DNA of 64,000 nt from Fodinibacter sp963763015 (GTDB lineage: Bacteria; Actinomycetota; Actinomycetes; Actinomycetales; Dermatophilaceae), in contig CAVXML010000009.1 of the NCBI GenBank assembly GCA_963763015.1, positions 1 to 64,000 on the forward strand. Direction: 5' to 3'. Shown piece after piece: positions 18,411 through 28,020 of this stretch (position 1 is the stretch's first letter; the number at the start of each line of letters is the position of its first letter). The notes beneath the pieces were generated by a model, which was not told the origin of the DNA, did not search any database, and saw only the letters and a program-made list of their open reading frames with translations. The position numbers and the translations under genes are program-made.

Positions 18411-18633
18411 GACCCGTGGAACCCCCGGTCCCACACGCCCGCCGTGGACCTGCCCACCCGACCACCTCGACCCGACCGCCGGCCTCCAGCCGAACCGTCT
18501 CCCGACGCGACTTCCCCCGTGCCGGGCCCGGATCGGATGGGGACCAGCAGCCGGGTCGAGCCACACCACCTCCGAACGAACCATCCGGCACACCACGTCG
18601 CCCGCCACGCGACCACGACACCCGAGGAGCACG

Positions 18634-19614
18634 ATGACGAGCCGAGGAGCCGCCGCGGACCGGCACGTCCCCGTGCTTCGGGACCGCGTCGTCGAGCTCC
18701 TGGCCCCTGCGCTCCAGGAGCAGGGAGCGGTGTGCGTGGACGCCACGCTCGGCATGGGTGGGCACGCCGAGGCGATCCTGGAGAGCTGCCCGGCCGCACG
18801 GGTCATCGGCCTCGACCGCGACCCCGAGGCCCTGCGGCTCGCCGGCGTGCGGCTCTCGCCCTTCGGGGACCGCTTCGTCGCGGTGCACGCCGTCTTCGAC
18901 GAGATCGCCGCCGTGCTGGCCGAGCACGCGAACGGTACCGCTCGGGGGATCCTCTTCGACCTCGGCGTCTCGTCCCTCCAGCTCGACGAGCCGGGGCGCG
19001 GGTTCGCGTACCGGCACGACGCGCCCCTGGACATGCGTATGGACCAGTCGACCGGGCGGACGGCCGCAGACGTCCTCAACACGGCATCCCACGGTGACCT
19101 CGCCCGCATCCTGCGGACGTACGGGGAGGAGCGCTTCGCCGGCCGGATCGCCTCCGCCATCGTGCGCGAGCGGGAGAAGGCGCCCTTCGAGACCTCCGCC
19201 CGACTCGTCGAGGTCGTCCGGTCTGCGGTCCCGGCCGTGTCCCAGCGCACCGGCGGCCACCCCGCCAAGCGCACGTTCCAGGCGTTGCGGATCGAGGTCA
19301 ACGCCGAGCTGGCGGTCTGGGAGCGGGCGGTGGTGGCGGCGGTGACCGCCCTCGCCCCGGGTGGCCGCATCGCGGTGCTGTCGTACCACTCCCTGGAGGA
19401 CCGCATCACCAAACAGGCCTTGGCTGCCGGAGCACGCAGCAGGACCCCCGTCGGGATGCCGGTCGAGCTCGCGGAGCACGCGGCGTACCTGCGGCTGCTG
19501 ACCCGCGGTGCCGAGGTGCCGGGGCCGGCCGAGCAGCTCGCCAACCCACGGTCCGCCTCGGCCCGGCTGCGGGCCGCCGAGCGTCTCGACACCGGGAAGG
19601 CAGGCTCCGCATGA
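18634..19614 (+). CDS. rsmH: 16S rRNA m4C1402 methyltransferase RsmH
   Basis: 326 residues. It opens with the standard RHVPVLRDRVVELL, followed by the S-adenosylmethionine site DATLGMGGHAEAIL and GLDRDPEAL. Then come FDLGVSSLQLDEPGRGFAYR, which is the family signature, and MRMDQ. The C-terminal part has LAPGGRIAVLSYHSLEDR-ITK, also diagnostic. The enzyme methylates the base of C1402 in 16S rRNA in the decoding centre. GGAG precedes the ATG at proper distance. Its stop overlaps the next ATG (ATGA at 19611-19614). Length is as usual for the family. Confidence 0.96.
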   Translation: MTSRGAAADRHVPVLRDRVVELLAPALQEQGAVCVDATLGMGGHAEAILESCPAARVIGLDRDPEALRLAGVRLSPFGDRFVAVHAVFDEIAAVLAEHANGTARGILFDLGVSSLQLDEPGRGFAYRHDAPLDMRMDQSTGRTAADVLNTASHGDLARILRTYGEERFAGRIASAIVREREKAPFETSARLVEVVRSAVPAVSQRTGGHPAKRTFQALRIEVNAELAVWERAVVAAVTALAPGGRIAVLSYHSLEDRITKQALAAGARSRTPVGMPVELAEHAAYLRLLTRGAEVPGPAEQLANPRSASARLRAAERLDTGKAGSA

Positions 19615-20267
19615 GCCAGCTGGCCCCTACGCGTCCGCTGTCTCGCCCCAGCGCCCGACGCGCGGCTGCCGGGACGCGTCACCTCAGGGTCGTGTCGCCC
19701 CCCGAGATCCGCGGCAACGGTGCGTTCCTCGCGCTGTGCATCGTCCTCCTGCTCGCCGGCTTCGTGGCCGTCCTCCTTCTCAACACCGCGATGGCCAAGG
19801 GCTCCTTCACGATGCGGGACCTCCAGCAGCGATCCGACCGGCTGGCCGACACGCAGGACTCCCTCCGACACTCCATCGATGCCGTGTCGGGGCCGGGGCC
19901 GTTGGCGAAGCGGGCCCGTGCGATGGGCATGGTTCCGGCCGAGACGGCCGCCTTCCTCCGGCTCTCCGACGCCAAGGTGCTCGGGGTGGCGAAGCAGGCC
20001 CAGAAGAACACGCGGTTCGACGTCGTCACGGAGCCGACGCCGTTGGTCACCAGGGGGCCTTCGCCGCAGCGACCGGCTCCCACCCCGTCCGCCCCTCGAG
20101 CCGGCACGCCGTCGCCGGCGCCGACCACGTCCCGAACACCCGCCTCCACCGGGACCCCCTCCTCGAGCACCCCAGCCCCCACACCGACGGCCACCACCAC
20201 ACCCCCCCGGGCCACACCCACCGCCTCCCCCTCAGTGCAGCCGTCACCGAGCACCTCGGTCCGCTGA
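19611..20267 (+). CDS. ftsL: FtsL-like divisome protein
   Basis: 218 residues. A basic cytoplasmic lead (about 1-40) precedes one membrane helix (ALCIVLLLAGFVAVLLLNTA, about 43-62). A coiled-coil follows (MRDLQQRSDRLADTQDSLRH), then LAKRARAMGMVPAE, the conserved exit of FtsL/DivIC proteins. From about residue 150 the protein is a low-complexity Pro/Thr/Ser tail outside the membrane. Position between rsmH and ftsI and the fold pattern identify it as FtsL, a scaffold that links FtsQ and FtsB to FtsW/FtsI. The disordered tail is longer than in E. coli but usual in actinobacteria. It starts within the rsmH stop codon. Confidence 0.88.
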   Translation: MSQLAPTRPLSRPSARRAAAGTRHLRVVSPPEIRGNGAFLALCIVLLLAGFVAVLLLNTAMAKGSFTMRDLQQRSDRLADTQDSLRHSIDAVSGPGPLAKRARAMGMVPAETAAFLRLSDAKVLGVAKQAQKNTRFDVVTEPTPLVTRGPSPQRPAPTPSAPRAGTPSPAPTTSRTPASTGTPSSSTPAPTPTATTTPPRATPTASPSVQPSPSTSVR

Positions 20268-20374
20268 CCGCCACCCACACCGACACCGACGGAGACCCGT
20301 GAGCGAGCCAAGGAAGCCCCCGCCGCGCGCGCGTCCTCGCGCGGGCTCGACCCGGGCGACCACGGGCCGGACGG

Positions 20375-22459
20375 ATGCCGCCCGGGGTCGGTCGCAGACG
20401 TCACGGGCCACGCCCACGCGTGCCGCGCCGCAGCGTGACACCCCGAAGCGTGACACCCCGAAGCGGCGCGCCTCGCCACGCGGGACAGCGCCACGGACCA
20501 CACCGCCGCGCCCCGCCGCCGATCGACCTGCGAAGGGCGGCGCGCCCTGCACCGCGGCGACCCGGCACGCCGGTCACACGCGGTGGTGGGGGAAGTGGGC
20601 GGCGCCCGAGACGCCCGGACCGGGGCACTCCGGCCGGCAACCCCCGCCGGCGGATGCGCTTCCTCACGGTGGCAAGCCTCTTCGTGCTCAGCATCTTCGC
20701 CGCGCAGCTCGTGCGGATCCAGGGTTTCGACGCCCACGCCGTGGCCAAGGAGGCACAGCTGAAGCGCGAGGCGGCCCAGGTCATCCCGGCCATGCGCGGC
20801 AAGGTGCTCGCGGCCGACGGCACCGTGCTCGCCTCGAGCGTCGTCCGGGAGGTCGTCGTCGTGGACCAGACGGCTGTGTGCACCTTCAAGACCGGTGAGC
20901 ACGACTGCGATCCCGCGACCTCCGCCGAGGCGGTGCGGATGGCGGCAACGCTCCTCGCGCCACTGCTCGGGACCACGACCACCGACCTGGTGCCGCAGCT
21001 CACCGGCACCTCGCGCTACCGCATCCTCAGCCGCGACGTCACTCCGCTGACGTGGAACACGATCGCCGAGCTGGAGATCCCCGGCATCTACCGCGACCGC
21101 CGCGAGACCCGGTCCGAGCGCACCTACCCACAGGGAACGACCACGGCGGCCCTCGTGGGATACGTGATGCAGAACGGCAAGCCGGGCAACGGCGTCGAGC
21201 TCATGATGGAGGAGCAGCTCCGCGGCATCCCGGGACGGCAGACCTTCGAGCTCGGGCGCGACGGCACGGTCATCCCTGTGGGAAAGACGTCGCTGGAGCC
21301 GGCCGTCGACGGCCAGGACGTCACCCTGACGATCAACTCGAGCCTGCAGTGGTACGCCCAGAACGCCCTGGCGCAGCGGATCAAGGAGACCAAGGCGATG
21401 TCGGGCACCGTCGTCATCATGAACGCGAAGACCGGCGACCTGCTCAGCGTCGCCTCCTACCCCACCTTCGACCCGAACAGGGACGTGGGGAAGAGGGGGG
21501 CGAAGCTCGGCAACGTCGCGTTCACGGACGTCTTCGAGCCGGGTTCGACGTCGAAGGTCATGACCATCGCGGCCGCCCTCGAGGAGAGGACGGTCACGCC
21601 CTCCACCCCCGTGATCATCCCGAACCGCCTGCCGCGGTACGACAAGAGCTTCAAGGACAGCCACGAGCACCCCACGTTGTACCGGACCGTCGCCGGGACG
21701 CTCGCCGAGTCGAGCAACATCGGCACCGTCCTGGTGAGCGAGACGTTGAAGCCGAAGACCCTCGAGACGTACTTCCGCAAGTTCGGCCTCGGCGCCCCCT
21801 CGGGGGTCGGCTACCCGGGGGAGTCGCGTGGGCTGCTCGCGCGGAGCGAGGACTGGAGCGGGACCACGAAGGCGACGGTGGCCTTCGGCCAAGGCCTGTC
21901 GGTGACCGCCATCCAGGCCGCCTCGGTGTTCCAGACGATCGCCAACGGCGGCGTGCGGGTCGCACCTCGCCTCGTCGCGAGTGTCGAGGACCGCGACGGG
22001 TCAGTGACGGAGGTACCCGCGTCCGCCCGGACCCGGGTGGTGTCCCAGACCACGGCCGACGACGTCAGCCGGATGCTCGAGGGCGTCGTCAGTCCGGAGG
22101 GGACCGCGGAGGAGGCGCAGATCCCGGGCTACCGGATCGCGGGCAAGACCGGAACCGCCGAGTTCTACGACGCCCGGGCCCAGCGCTACAGCGGCCGGAC
22201 GGCGAGCTTCATCGGCTACGCACCGGCCGACGACCCCCAGATCGTCGTCGCGGTGATCGTGCAGAAGCCCACCTACCCCTTCTTCGGTGGGTACGTCGCA
22301 GGACCGGTGTTCAAGGACGTCACGACCTACGCCCTCCAGGAGCTGAAGATCCCACCGACCGGGGCGAAGCCACCGAAGGTGACCCTCAAGGTGTCGCCGG
22401 CCGAGGCGCTCGCCGACCCGACCCTTCTGCGGAACGGTCGCTCGCGCAGCGGAGGGTAG
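20375..22459 (+). CDS. ftsI: Septal transpeptidase FtsI (class B penicillin-binding protein)
   Basis: 694 residues from the first in-frame ATG. One membrane helix lies near residues 95-115 (FLTVASLFVLSIFAAQLVRI). The PBP dimerisation domain follows, then the transpeptidase with SxxK motif STSK (nucleophile Ser391), SSN in AESSNIGTV, and KTG in AGKTGTAEF. It crosslinks peptidoglycan at the septum with FtsW. The N-terminus is doubtful: a GTG at 20299 behind GGAG opens a different frame that also encodes a basic, Pro/Arg-rich cytoplasmic stretch, and the two frames would need a shift near 20520-20640 to join. ATG 20654, just before the helix, is a minimal start. The direct repeat of 15 nt at 20441-20470 lies in this doubtful part. 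Confidence 0.9.
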   Translation: MPPGVGRRRHGPRPRVPRRSVTPRSVTPRSGAPRHAGQRHGPHRRAPPPIDLRRAARPAPRRPGTPVTRGGGGSGRRPRRPDRGTPAGNPRRRMRFLTVASLFVLSIFAAQLVRIQGFDAHAVAKEAQLKREAAQVIPAMRGKVLAADGTVLASSVVREVVVVDQTAVCTFKTGEHDCDPATSAEAVRMAATLLAPLLGTTTTDLVPQLTGTSRYRILSRDVTPLTWNTIAELEIPGIYRDRRETRSERTYPQGTTTAALVGYVMQNGKPGNGVELMMEEQLRGIPGRQTFELGRDGTVIPVGKTSLEPAVDGQDVTLTINSSLQWYAQNALAQRIKETKAMSGTVVIMNAKTGDLLSVASYPTFDPNRDVGKRGAKLGNVAFTDVFEPGSTSKVMTIAAALEERTVTPSTPVIIPNRLPRYDKSFKDSHEHPTLYRTVAGTLAESSNIGTVLVSETLKPKTLETYFRKFGLGAPSGVGYPGESRGLLARSEDWSGTTKATVAFGQGLSVTAIQAASVFQTIANGGVRVAPRLVASVEDRDGSVTEVPASARTRVVSQTTADDVSRMLEGVVSPEGTAEEAQIPGYRIAGKTGTAEFYDARAQRYSGRTASFIGYAPADDPQIVVAVIVQKPTYPFFGGYVAGPVFKDVTTYALQELKIPPTGAKPPKVTLKVSPAEALADPTLLRNGRSRSGG

Positions 22460-22470
22460 GGTCGGGCAGC

Positions 22471-24009
22471 GTGGCCGTTCCTCGACCCCAGCACCTCCGC
22501 CGCACCCCCCTCACCGAGATCGCAGCCCTCGTCGGCGCCCCGGACCCGCGCTCTGAGTCCGTCGTGACGGGCGTGACGCTGGACTCCCGGGCGGCCACCC
22601 CGGGTGACCTGTACGCGGCCCTCCCTGGCGCCCGGGCACACGGCGCGGACTTCGCCGGGGCGGCGGTCGAGGCCGGCGCGGTGGCGGTGCTGACCGACCC
22701 CCAGGGCGTCGCGCGCGTGCGGGCCGAGGGGCTCGAGGTGCCGGCGCTCGTCGTCGACCACCCGCGTGACGTGCTGGGCGCCGCCTGCGCGCTGATCGTG
22801 GGCACCGATGGCCTGGCACTGCGCCTCGTGGGCGTCACCGGCACCAACGGCAAGACGACCACGGCGCACCTCCTGCACTCCGCGCTCGTGGCACTCGGCC
22901 GACGCCCCGGCCTCATCGGCACCGTGGAGACCCGCATCGGCCACGAGCGGTTGGGCAGCGTGCGCACCACCCCGGAGGCGCCGGAGCTGCATGCGCTGCT
23001 CGCCGTGATGGGCGAGCGCGGTCTCGACGCATGTGTCATGGAGGTGTCGAGCCACGCCCTTGCGCAGCACCGGGTCGACGGCGTCGTCTACGACCTCGCC
23101 CTCTTCACCAACCTCTCCCGGGACCACCTCGACTTCCATGCCGACATGGAGGACTACTTTGCCGCCAAGGCGTCCCTCTTCACGCCCGAGCACGCACGGG
23201 CCGGGCTCGTCTGCGTGGACGACGACTGGGGACGGCGCCTCGCCGGGCAGTCCGGCATCCCCGTCCAGACCCTGGGGGCGGATCCCGGGGCGACCTGGTG
23301 CGTCACCACTGACGCAGCGGACCCAGCCCGGTTCCGGCTCGCGGGCCCGGGGGTCGACCTCCACCTGAGGTCGAGCCTTCCCGGCGCCTTCAACGTGACG
23401 AACACCGCCATGGCGGCCGCCGCGCTGGTCGTCCTCGGCGAGCATCCGGATGCCGTCGCCGCGGCGGTGCTGCAGGACCCGAGGGTGCCGGGTCGGATGG
23501 AGACCGTCGCCGCCGACGGTGCTGAGCGAGCGCCGCGGGTGGTGGTCGACTACGCGCACACCCCCGATGCCATCCGTGCCGCGCTCGCGGCCCTGCGGCC
23601 CACGACTCCCGGGACCCTCGTCTGCGTCACCGGTGCCGGCGGCGACCGCGACAGGGACAAGCGTGCTGCCATGGGCGCCGCCGCCGCAGCCGTGGCCGAC
23701 GTCGTCGTCGTCACCGATGACAACCCCCGCAGCGAGGACCCTGTCTCGATCCGCCAGGCGGTGCTCGCCGGGGTCGAGTCGGCACGCGCCACGGGCCGCG
23801 ACGTCGAGGTGCTCGTCGTCGGCGACCGCCGCGAGGCGATCCGCCGGGCGGTGCGGTCGGTGTGGGGCCAGGGCCCGGCCGCCACCGTCGCCGTCGTCGG
23901 CAAGGGTCACGAGAGTGGCCAGGACGTCGGTGGTGTCGTGCACCCGTTCGTCGACCGGGACGAGGTCCGCGAGGCGTTGCGGCTCGGGGCCGAGGGGAAC
24001 CTCGCATGA
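22471..24009 (+). CDS. murE: MurE, UDP-MurNAc-L-Ala-D-Glu:diaminopimelate ligase
   Basis: 512 residues from GTG 22471, 11 bp after ftsI; a much longer frame upstream is the shadow of ftsI. Mur ligase features: substrate domain with TLDSRAATPGDLYAAL, P-loop GVTGTNGKTT (about 121-130), EVSSHAL, NLSRDHLDFH, and the C-terminal VVDYAHTPDAIR. DDNPRSEDP near residue 420 is the DNPR motif of enzymes that add meso-diaminopimelate rather than lysine, so the peptidoglycan should contain diaminopimelate. It adds the third residue of the stem peptide, in the cytoplasm. Its stop overlaps the murF ATG. Confidence 0.95.
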   Translation: MAVPRPQHLRRTPLTEIAALVGAPDPRSESVVTGVTLDSRAATPGDLYAALPGARAHGADFAGAAVEAGAVAVLTDPQGVARVRAEGLEVPALVVDHPRDVLGAACALIVGTDGLALRLVGVTGTNGKTTTAHLLHSALVALGRRPGLIGTVETRIGHERLGSVRTTPEAPELHALLAVMGERGLDACVMEVSSHALAQHRVDGVVYDLALFTNLSRDHLDFHADMEDYFAAKASLFTPEHARAGLVCVDDDWGRRLAGQSGIPVQTLGADPGATWCVTTDAADPARFRLAGPGVDLHLRSSLPGAFNVTNTAMAAAALVVLGEHPDAVAAAVLQDPRVPGRMETVAADGAERAPRVVVDYAHTPDAIRAALAALRPTTPGTLVCVTGAGGDRDRDKRAAMGAAAAAVADVVVVTDDNPRSEDPVSIRQAVLAGVESARATGRDVEVLVVGDRREAIRRAVRSVWGQGPAATVAVVGKGHESGQDVGGVVHPFVDRDEVREALRLGAEGNLA

Positions 24010-25454
24010 TCGCCATGACGCTCGACGAGATCGCGGCGGTGACCGGCGGCGTCGTCGTCGTCCCGCCGGGGGTCGACCCCGCGTCGCTCCTCGTGGACGG
24101 CCCCGTCGTCACCGACTCCCGTGAGGCCGGGCCAGGGGGTCTCCACGTCGCCCGGGTCGGCGAGCACGCCGACGGCCACGCGTTCACTCCCGACGCGGTC
24201 GCCCGCGGTGCCGTGGCCGCGCTCGTGGAGCGTCCGCTCGACGGGATCGCCTGCGTCGTCGTGCCCGACACCCAGCAGGCGTTCGCCGAACTGGCTCGGG
24301 CGGTGGTCGCGCGGGTTCCCGGCCTGGAGGTCATCGGCATCACGGGGTCCTCCGGCAAGACCAGCACCAAGGACCTCCTGGGCACGGTACTCGCGACCGT
24401 CGGCCCGACCGTCGCACCCGTCGGGTCGTACAACTCCGAGGTGGGCGTGCCGCTCACCGTGTGCCGGACCACCGCGGACACCCGCTTCCTCGTGGTCGAG
24501 ATGGGCGCGCGCGGTGCGGGCCACATCGCCCACCTCGCCCGCATCGCCCCCCCGCGGATCGGGGTCGTGCTCAATGTCGGCACGGCCCACGTGGGGGAGT
24601 TCGGGTCCAGGGAGGCGATCGCCAGCGCCAAGCGCGAGCTCGTCGAGGCCCTGCCCATCGACGGCGTCGCCGTGCTCAACGCCGACGACGCCGCTGTCCG
24701 CGCGATGGCCGGAGCCACCGCGGCCCGGGTGGTCCTCGTGGGAGAGAGCGAGGACTCCGGCGTGCGCGCGAGCGACGTCGTCCTCGACCCCCGAGGGCGG
24801 GCGTCCTTCACCGTCCACACCGCTCACGGCACCCGTCCGCTGCGCCTCGGTGTCGTCGGCCGCCACCACGTCGGCAACAGCCTGTCGGTGCTGGCAGTCG
24901 CTCTGGAACTGGGGATGACGCTCGAACAGGCCTCTGCCGCAATCGAATCGGCGCGCCCTCTGAGCCGGTGGCGCATGGAGGTCACCGAACGGCCCGACGG
25001 CGTCACGCTCGTGAACGACGCCTACAACGCCAACCCGGACTCCATGAGCGCGGCCCTCCTCGCCCTGGAGCGGTTGGGGGAGGGAGCCCGAACCTGGGCG
25101 GTCCTGGGCACGATGCTCGAGCTCGGCCACGAGTCGGTCGCCCTCCACGCCGGCGTCGGCGCCGAGGTCGTCTCCCGCGGTGTCGACGAGCTCGTGGTCG
25201 TCGGGTCCGCCGCCGCACCGCTGGCGGAGGGCGCCCGGGCGGCGACCGCGCCGGGAGGGGGCGCCACGGCATCCGACTCGGTCGACCGCACCGGTGCAAC
25301 CCGGGTGCGGGAGGTCCCCGACATCGACGCCGCCGAGGTGCTGCTGCGCGACGAGCTGCGGCCGGGGGACGTGGTGCTGTTCAAGTCGAGCCGCGACGCC
25401 GGACTACGGTTGCTCGGAGACCGCCTGGCCGGACCGAGGGAGGAGCACGCGTGA
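24006..25454 (+). CDS. murF: MurF, UDP-MurNAc-tripeptide:D-Ala-D-Ala ligase
   Basis: 482 residues from ATG 24006, which overlaps the murE stop (ATGA). Motifs: the N-terminal substrate domain VVTDSREAGPGGLHVA, P-loop GITGSSGKTSTKD (about 111-123), EMGARGAGHIAHL, NVGTAHVGEFGS, and the C-terminal VNDAYNANPDSM, which is diagnostic for MurF. It attaches D-Ala-D-Ala to finish the pentapeptide. The C-terminal portion has a variable Ala/Gly/Thr stretch (about 425-445) before the final VLFKSSRDAGL. Its last codons overlap the mraY GTG at 25451. Confidence 0.95.
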   Translation: MIAMTLDEIAAVTGGVVVVPPGVDPASLLVDGPVVTDSREAGPGGLHVARVGEHADGHAFTPDAVARGAVAALVERPLDGIACVVVPDTQQAFAELARAVVARVPGLEVIGITGSSGKTSTKDLLGTVLATVGPTVAPVGSYNSEVGVPLTVCRTTADTRFLVVEMGARGAGHIAHLARIAPPRIGVVLNVGTAHVGEFGSREAIASAKRELVEALPIDGVAVLNADDAAVRAMAGATAARVVLVGESEDSGVRASDVVLDPRGRASFTVHTAHGTRPLRLGVVGRHHVGNSLSVLAVALELGMTLEQASAAIESARPLSRWRMEVTERPDGVTLVNDAYNANPDSMSAALLALERLGEGARTWAVLGTMLELGHESVALHAGVGAEVVSRGVDELVVVGSAAAPLAEGARAATAPGGGATASDSVDRTGATRVREVPDIDAAEVLLRDELRPGDVVLFKSSRDAGLRLLGDRLAGPREEHA

Positions 25455-26533
25455 GGGCTGTGCTCATCGCGGCCGTCATGTCGCTCGTGATCTCCCTGTT
25501 CGGCACCCCCATGCTCATCCGCTACCTGGTCCGCAAGGGCTACGGCCAGTTCATCCGCGACGACGGGCCCACCTCGCACCACACCAAGCGGGGCACGCCG
25601 ACGATGGGCGGCGCGGTGATCGTGGGCAGCTCACTCGGCGCGTACGCGATCGCCCACCTGATCACCGGCCAGCGCCCATCCGTGAGCGGCCTGCTCGTGC
25701 TCTTCCTCATGTCCGGCCTCGGGTTCGTGGGGTTCCTCGACGACTACATCAAGATCAGCAAGCAGCGCAGCCTCGGTCTCCGCACCGGCGAGAAGCTCGC
25801 CGGGCAGACGCTCGTCGCCGTGATCTTCGCGATCCTCGCGCTCCAGTTCCCGAACGAGGCCTTCCGCACGCCGGCGTCGACGTCGGTGTCGTTCGTGCGC
25901 GACACCGCTCTCGACCTCGCCTTCGCGGGCCCGCTCCTCGGCGTCATCCTCTTCGTCATCTGGGCCAACATCATCGTCGCCGGCACCTCGAACGGGGTGA
26001 ACCTCACCGACGGGCTCGACGGCCTGGCGACGGGCGCGTCGGTGATGGTCTTCGCCGCCTACGTGCTCATCGGCATCTGGCAGTTCAACCAGAACTGTCA
26101 GTGGAACCCCGGCATCAAGTGCTACGAGGTGCGCGACCCGCACGACCTGGCGATCGTCGCCGCCTGCGGCATGGGCGCGTGCTTCGGCTTCCTCTGGTGG
26201 AACGCGTCGCCGGCCAAGATCTTCATGGGGGACACCGGGTCTCTCGCGCTCGGTGGGGGTCTCGCCGGTCTGGCGATCCTGAGCCGCACCGAGCTGCTCA
26301 TCGTCATCCTCGGCGGCCTGTTCGTCACGATCACCCTCTCGGTGATCATCCAGGTCATCGGCTTCAAGACAACGGGGAGACGGGTGTTCCGAATGGCCCC
26401 GCTCCAGCACCACTTCGAGCTGCTCGGGTGGCAGGAGGTCACGATAGTCATCCGGTTCTGGATCGTGGCGGGGCTGTTCGTCGCCCTCGGGCTCGGCCTG
26501 TTCTACGCCGAGTGGGTGGTGGGCGCCGCATGA
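25451..26533 (+). CDS. mraY: MraY, phospho-MurNAc-pentapeptide translocase
   Basis: 360 residues from GTG 25451, overlapping the murF stop and preceded by GGAG. About ten membrane helices. The cytoplasmic loops carry the family residues: TSHHTKRGTPTMGG, FLDDYIKI (catalytic Asp pair), NLTDGLDGLATG, and the late GDTGSLALGG, then APLQHHFELLGW. It transfers phospho-MurNAc-pentapeptide to undecaprenyl phosphate to make lipid I. It sits in the normal dcw position between murF and murD, with a 4-nt overlap to murD. Length is standard. Confidence 0.96.
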   Translation: MRAVLIAAVMSLVISLFGTPMLIRYLVRKGYGQFIRDDGPTSHHTKRGTPTMGGAVIVGSSLGAYAIAHLITGQRPSVSGLLVLFLMSGLGFVGFLDDYIKISKQRSLGLRTGEKLAGQTLVAVIFAILALQFPNEAFRTPASTSVSFVRDTALDLAFAGPLLGVILFVIWANIIVAGTSNGVNLTDGLDGLATGASVMVFAAYVLIGIWQFNQNCQWNPGIKCYEVRDPHDLAIVAACGMGACFGFLWWNASPAKIFMGDTGSLALGGGLAGLAILSRTELLIVILGGLFVTITLSVIIQVIGFKTTGRRVFRMAPLQHHFELLGWQEVTIVIRFWIVAGLFVALGLGLFYAEWVVGAA

Positions 26534-28017
26534 GCCCGCCGACCTCCGGCCGCCTTGCCGGACTGACCCACCGCGACGCCGAGTGGGCCGGTTTGCGCGT
26601 CCTCGTCGCAGGGCTCGGCGTCAGCGGGTTCGCGGCCGCCGACGCCCTCCTGGAGCGGGGAGCGATGGTCACCGTCGTCGACGCCGCACGGCCGGTCGGG
26701 GGGGACGCTCTCGCGGAGCGGGCACGGATCCTCGACATCCTCGGTGCCGACGTCGCCTTCGGTGCGGACGTCGTGGAGCGGATGCCGGACGCCGGCATCG
26801 ACCTCGTCGTCACCTCACCCGGGTGGCGGCCCGACCAACCACTCCTCACGGCGGCCGCGGCCGCCGGCATCCCGGTGTGGGGTGAGGTGGAGCTCGCCTG
26901 GCGGATGCGCGCCCGCGAGGGTGCGGCCCCCTGGCTGACAGTGACCGGCACCAACGGCAAGACGACGACCGTGCAGATGCTGGCGTCGATCCTGCGGGCC
27001 GCAGGCTTGCGGGCGTGCAGCGCAGGCAACGTCGGCACGCCCCTCCTCGAGGCGGTGCTGCACCCGCAGCCCTACGACGTCCTCGCGGTCGAGCTGTCGA
27101 GCTTCCAGCTGCACTGGTCGCACTCGATCGCGCCGCAGGCCTCGGCCTGCCTGAACGTGGCGCCGGACCACGTGGACTGGCACGGCAGCATGGCGGACTA
27201 CGCGGCAGCCAAGGGAAAGGTCTACGAGCGGACCGAGGTCGCCTGCGTCTACAACGTCCAGGACGAGGTGACCCGCCGCCTCGTGGAGGAGGCGGAGGTG
27301 CAGGACGGGTGTCGCGCGGTCGGGTTCACCCTGGGAGTGCCCGGCCTGTCGGAGGTCGGACTCGTCGAGGAGGTGCTCGCCGACCGGGCGTTCGTCGAGC
27401 AGCGGCGCACCGCCGCAGCCGAGCTCGCGACGTTGGACGACCTGCGCGCGGGACTGCCGGAGGCGCCGGCGCACCTGGTCGCGAACGCCCTCGCGGCCGC
27501 TGCCCTTGCTCGGGCCCACGGGGTCCCCGCGGGGGCCGTGCGTGCCGGGCTGCGGGCCTTCACCCCGGAGCCCCACCGCATTGCCGAGGTCGGCATCGTC
27601 GCGGGCGTCCGGTGGGTCGATGACTCCAAGGCCACGAACCCGCACGCGGCGCGGGCGAGCATCACGGCGTACGAGCACGTCGTCTGGGTGGCCGGCGGCC
27701 TGCTCAAGGGCGCGGCCGTGGACGACCTCGTGTCCAGCTCGGCCGACCGGCTCCGGGGCGTCGTGCTCGTGGGCGCCGACCGCGCGGTCATCGCGGAGGC
27801 ACTCGCCCGACACGCCCCGGATGTCCCGGTCGTGGACGTCGCACGCACGGACACTGGTGCCATGGACGAGGTGGTGCGGGAGGCCCTCGCGCTCGCGCAC
27901 GAGGGCGACGTCGTCCTGCTCGCGCCCGCCGCGGCATCCATGGACATGTTCGCCGACTACGGCGCTCGGGGTGACGCGTTCGTCGGAGCCGTCCACCGGC
28001 TGGTCGCGGGGGAGTAG
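26530..28017 (+). CDS. murD: MurD, UDP-MurNAc-L-Ala:D-Glu ligase
   Basis: 495 residues from ATG 26530, overlapping the mraY stop by 4 nt. A Rossmann-like N-terminal domain (LVAGLGVSGFAAADAL, about 25-40) is followed by the Mur P-loop VTGTNGKTTT (about 138-147), AVELSSFQLHW, LNVAPDHVDWHG, and the C-terminal WVDDSKATNPHAA. It adds D-glutamate, the second residue of the stem peptide. Four nucleotides separate its stop from the ftsW GTG, so translation is likely coupled throughout this stretch. Confidence 0.95.
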   Translation: MSPPTSGRLAGLTHRDAEWAGLRVLVAGLGVSGFAAADALLERGAMVTVVDAARPVGGDALAERARILDILGADVAFGADVVERMPDAGIDLVVTSPGWRPDQPLLTAAAAAGIPVWGEVELAWRMRAREGAAPWLTVTGTNGKTTTVQMLASILRAAGLRACSAGNVGTPLLEAVLHPQPYDVLAVELSSFQLHWSHSIAPQASACLNVAPDHVDWHGSMADYAAAKGKVYERTEVACVYNVQDEVTRRLVEEAEVQDGCRAVGFTLGVPGLSEVGLVEEVLADRAFVEQRRTAAAELATLDDLRAGLPEAPAHLVANALAAAALARAHGVPAGAVRAGLRAFTPEPHRIAEVGIVAGVRWVDDSKATNPHAARASITAYEHVVWVAGGLLKGAAVDDLVSSSADRLRGVVLVGADRAVIAEALARHAPDVPVVDVARTDTGAMDEVVREALALAHEGDVVLLAPAAASMDMFADYGARGDAFVGAVHRLVAGE

Positions 28018-28020
28018 CCC

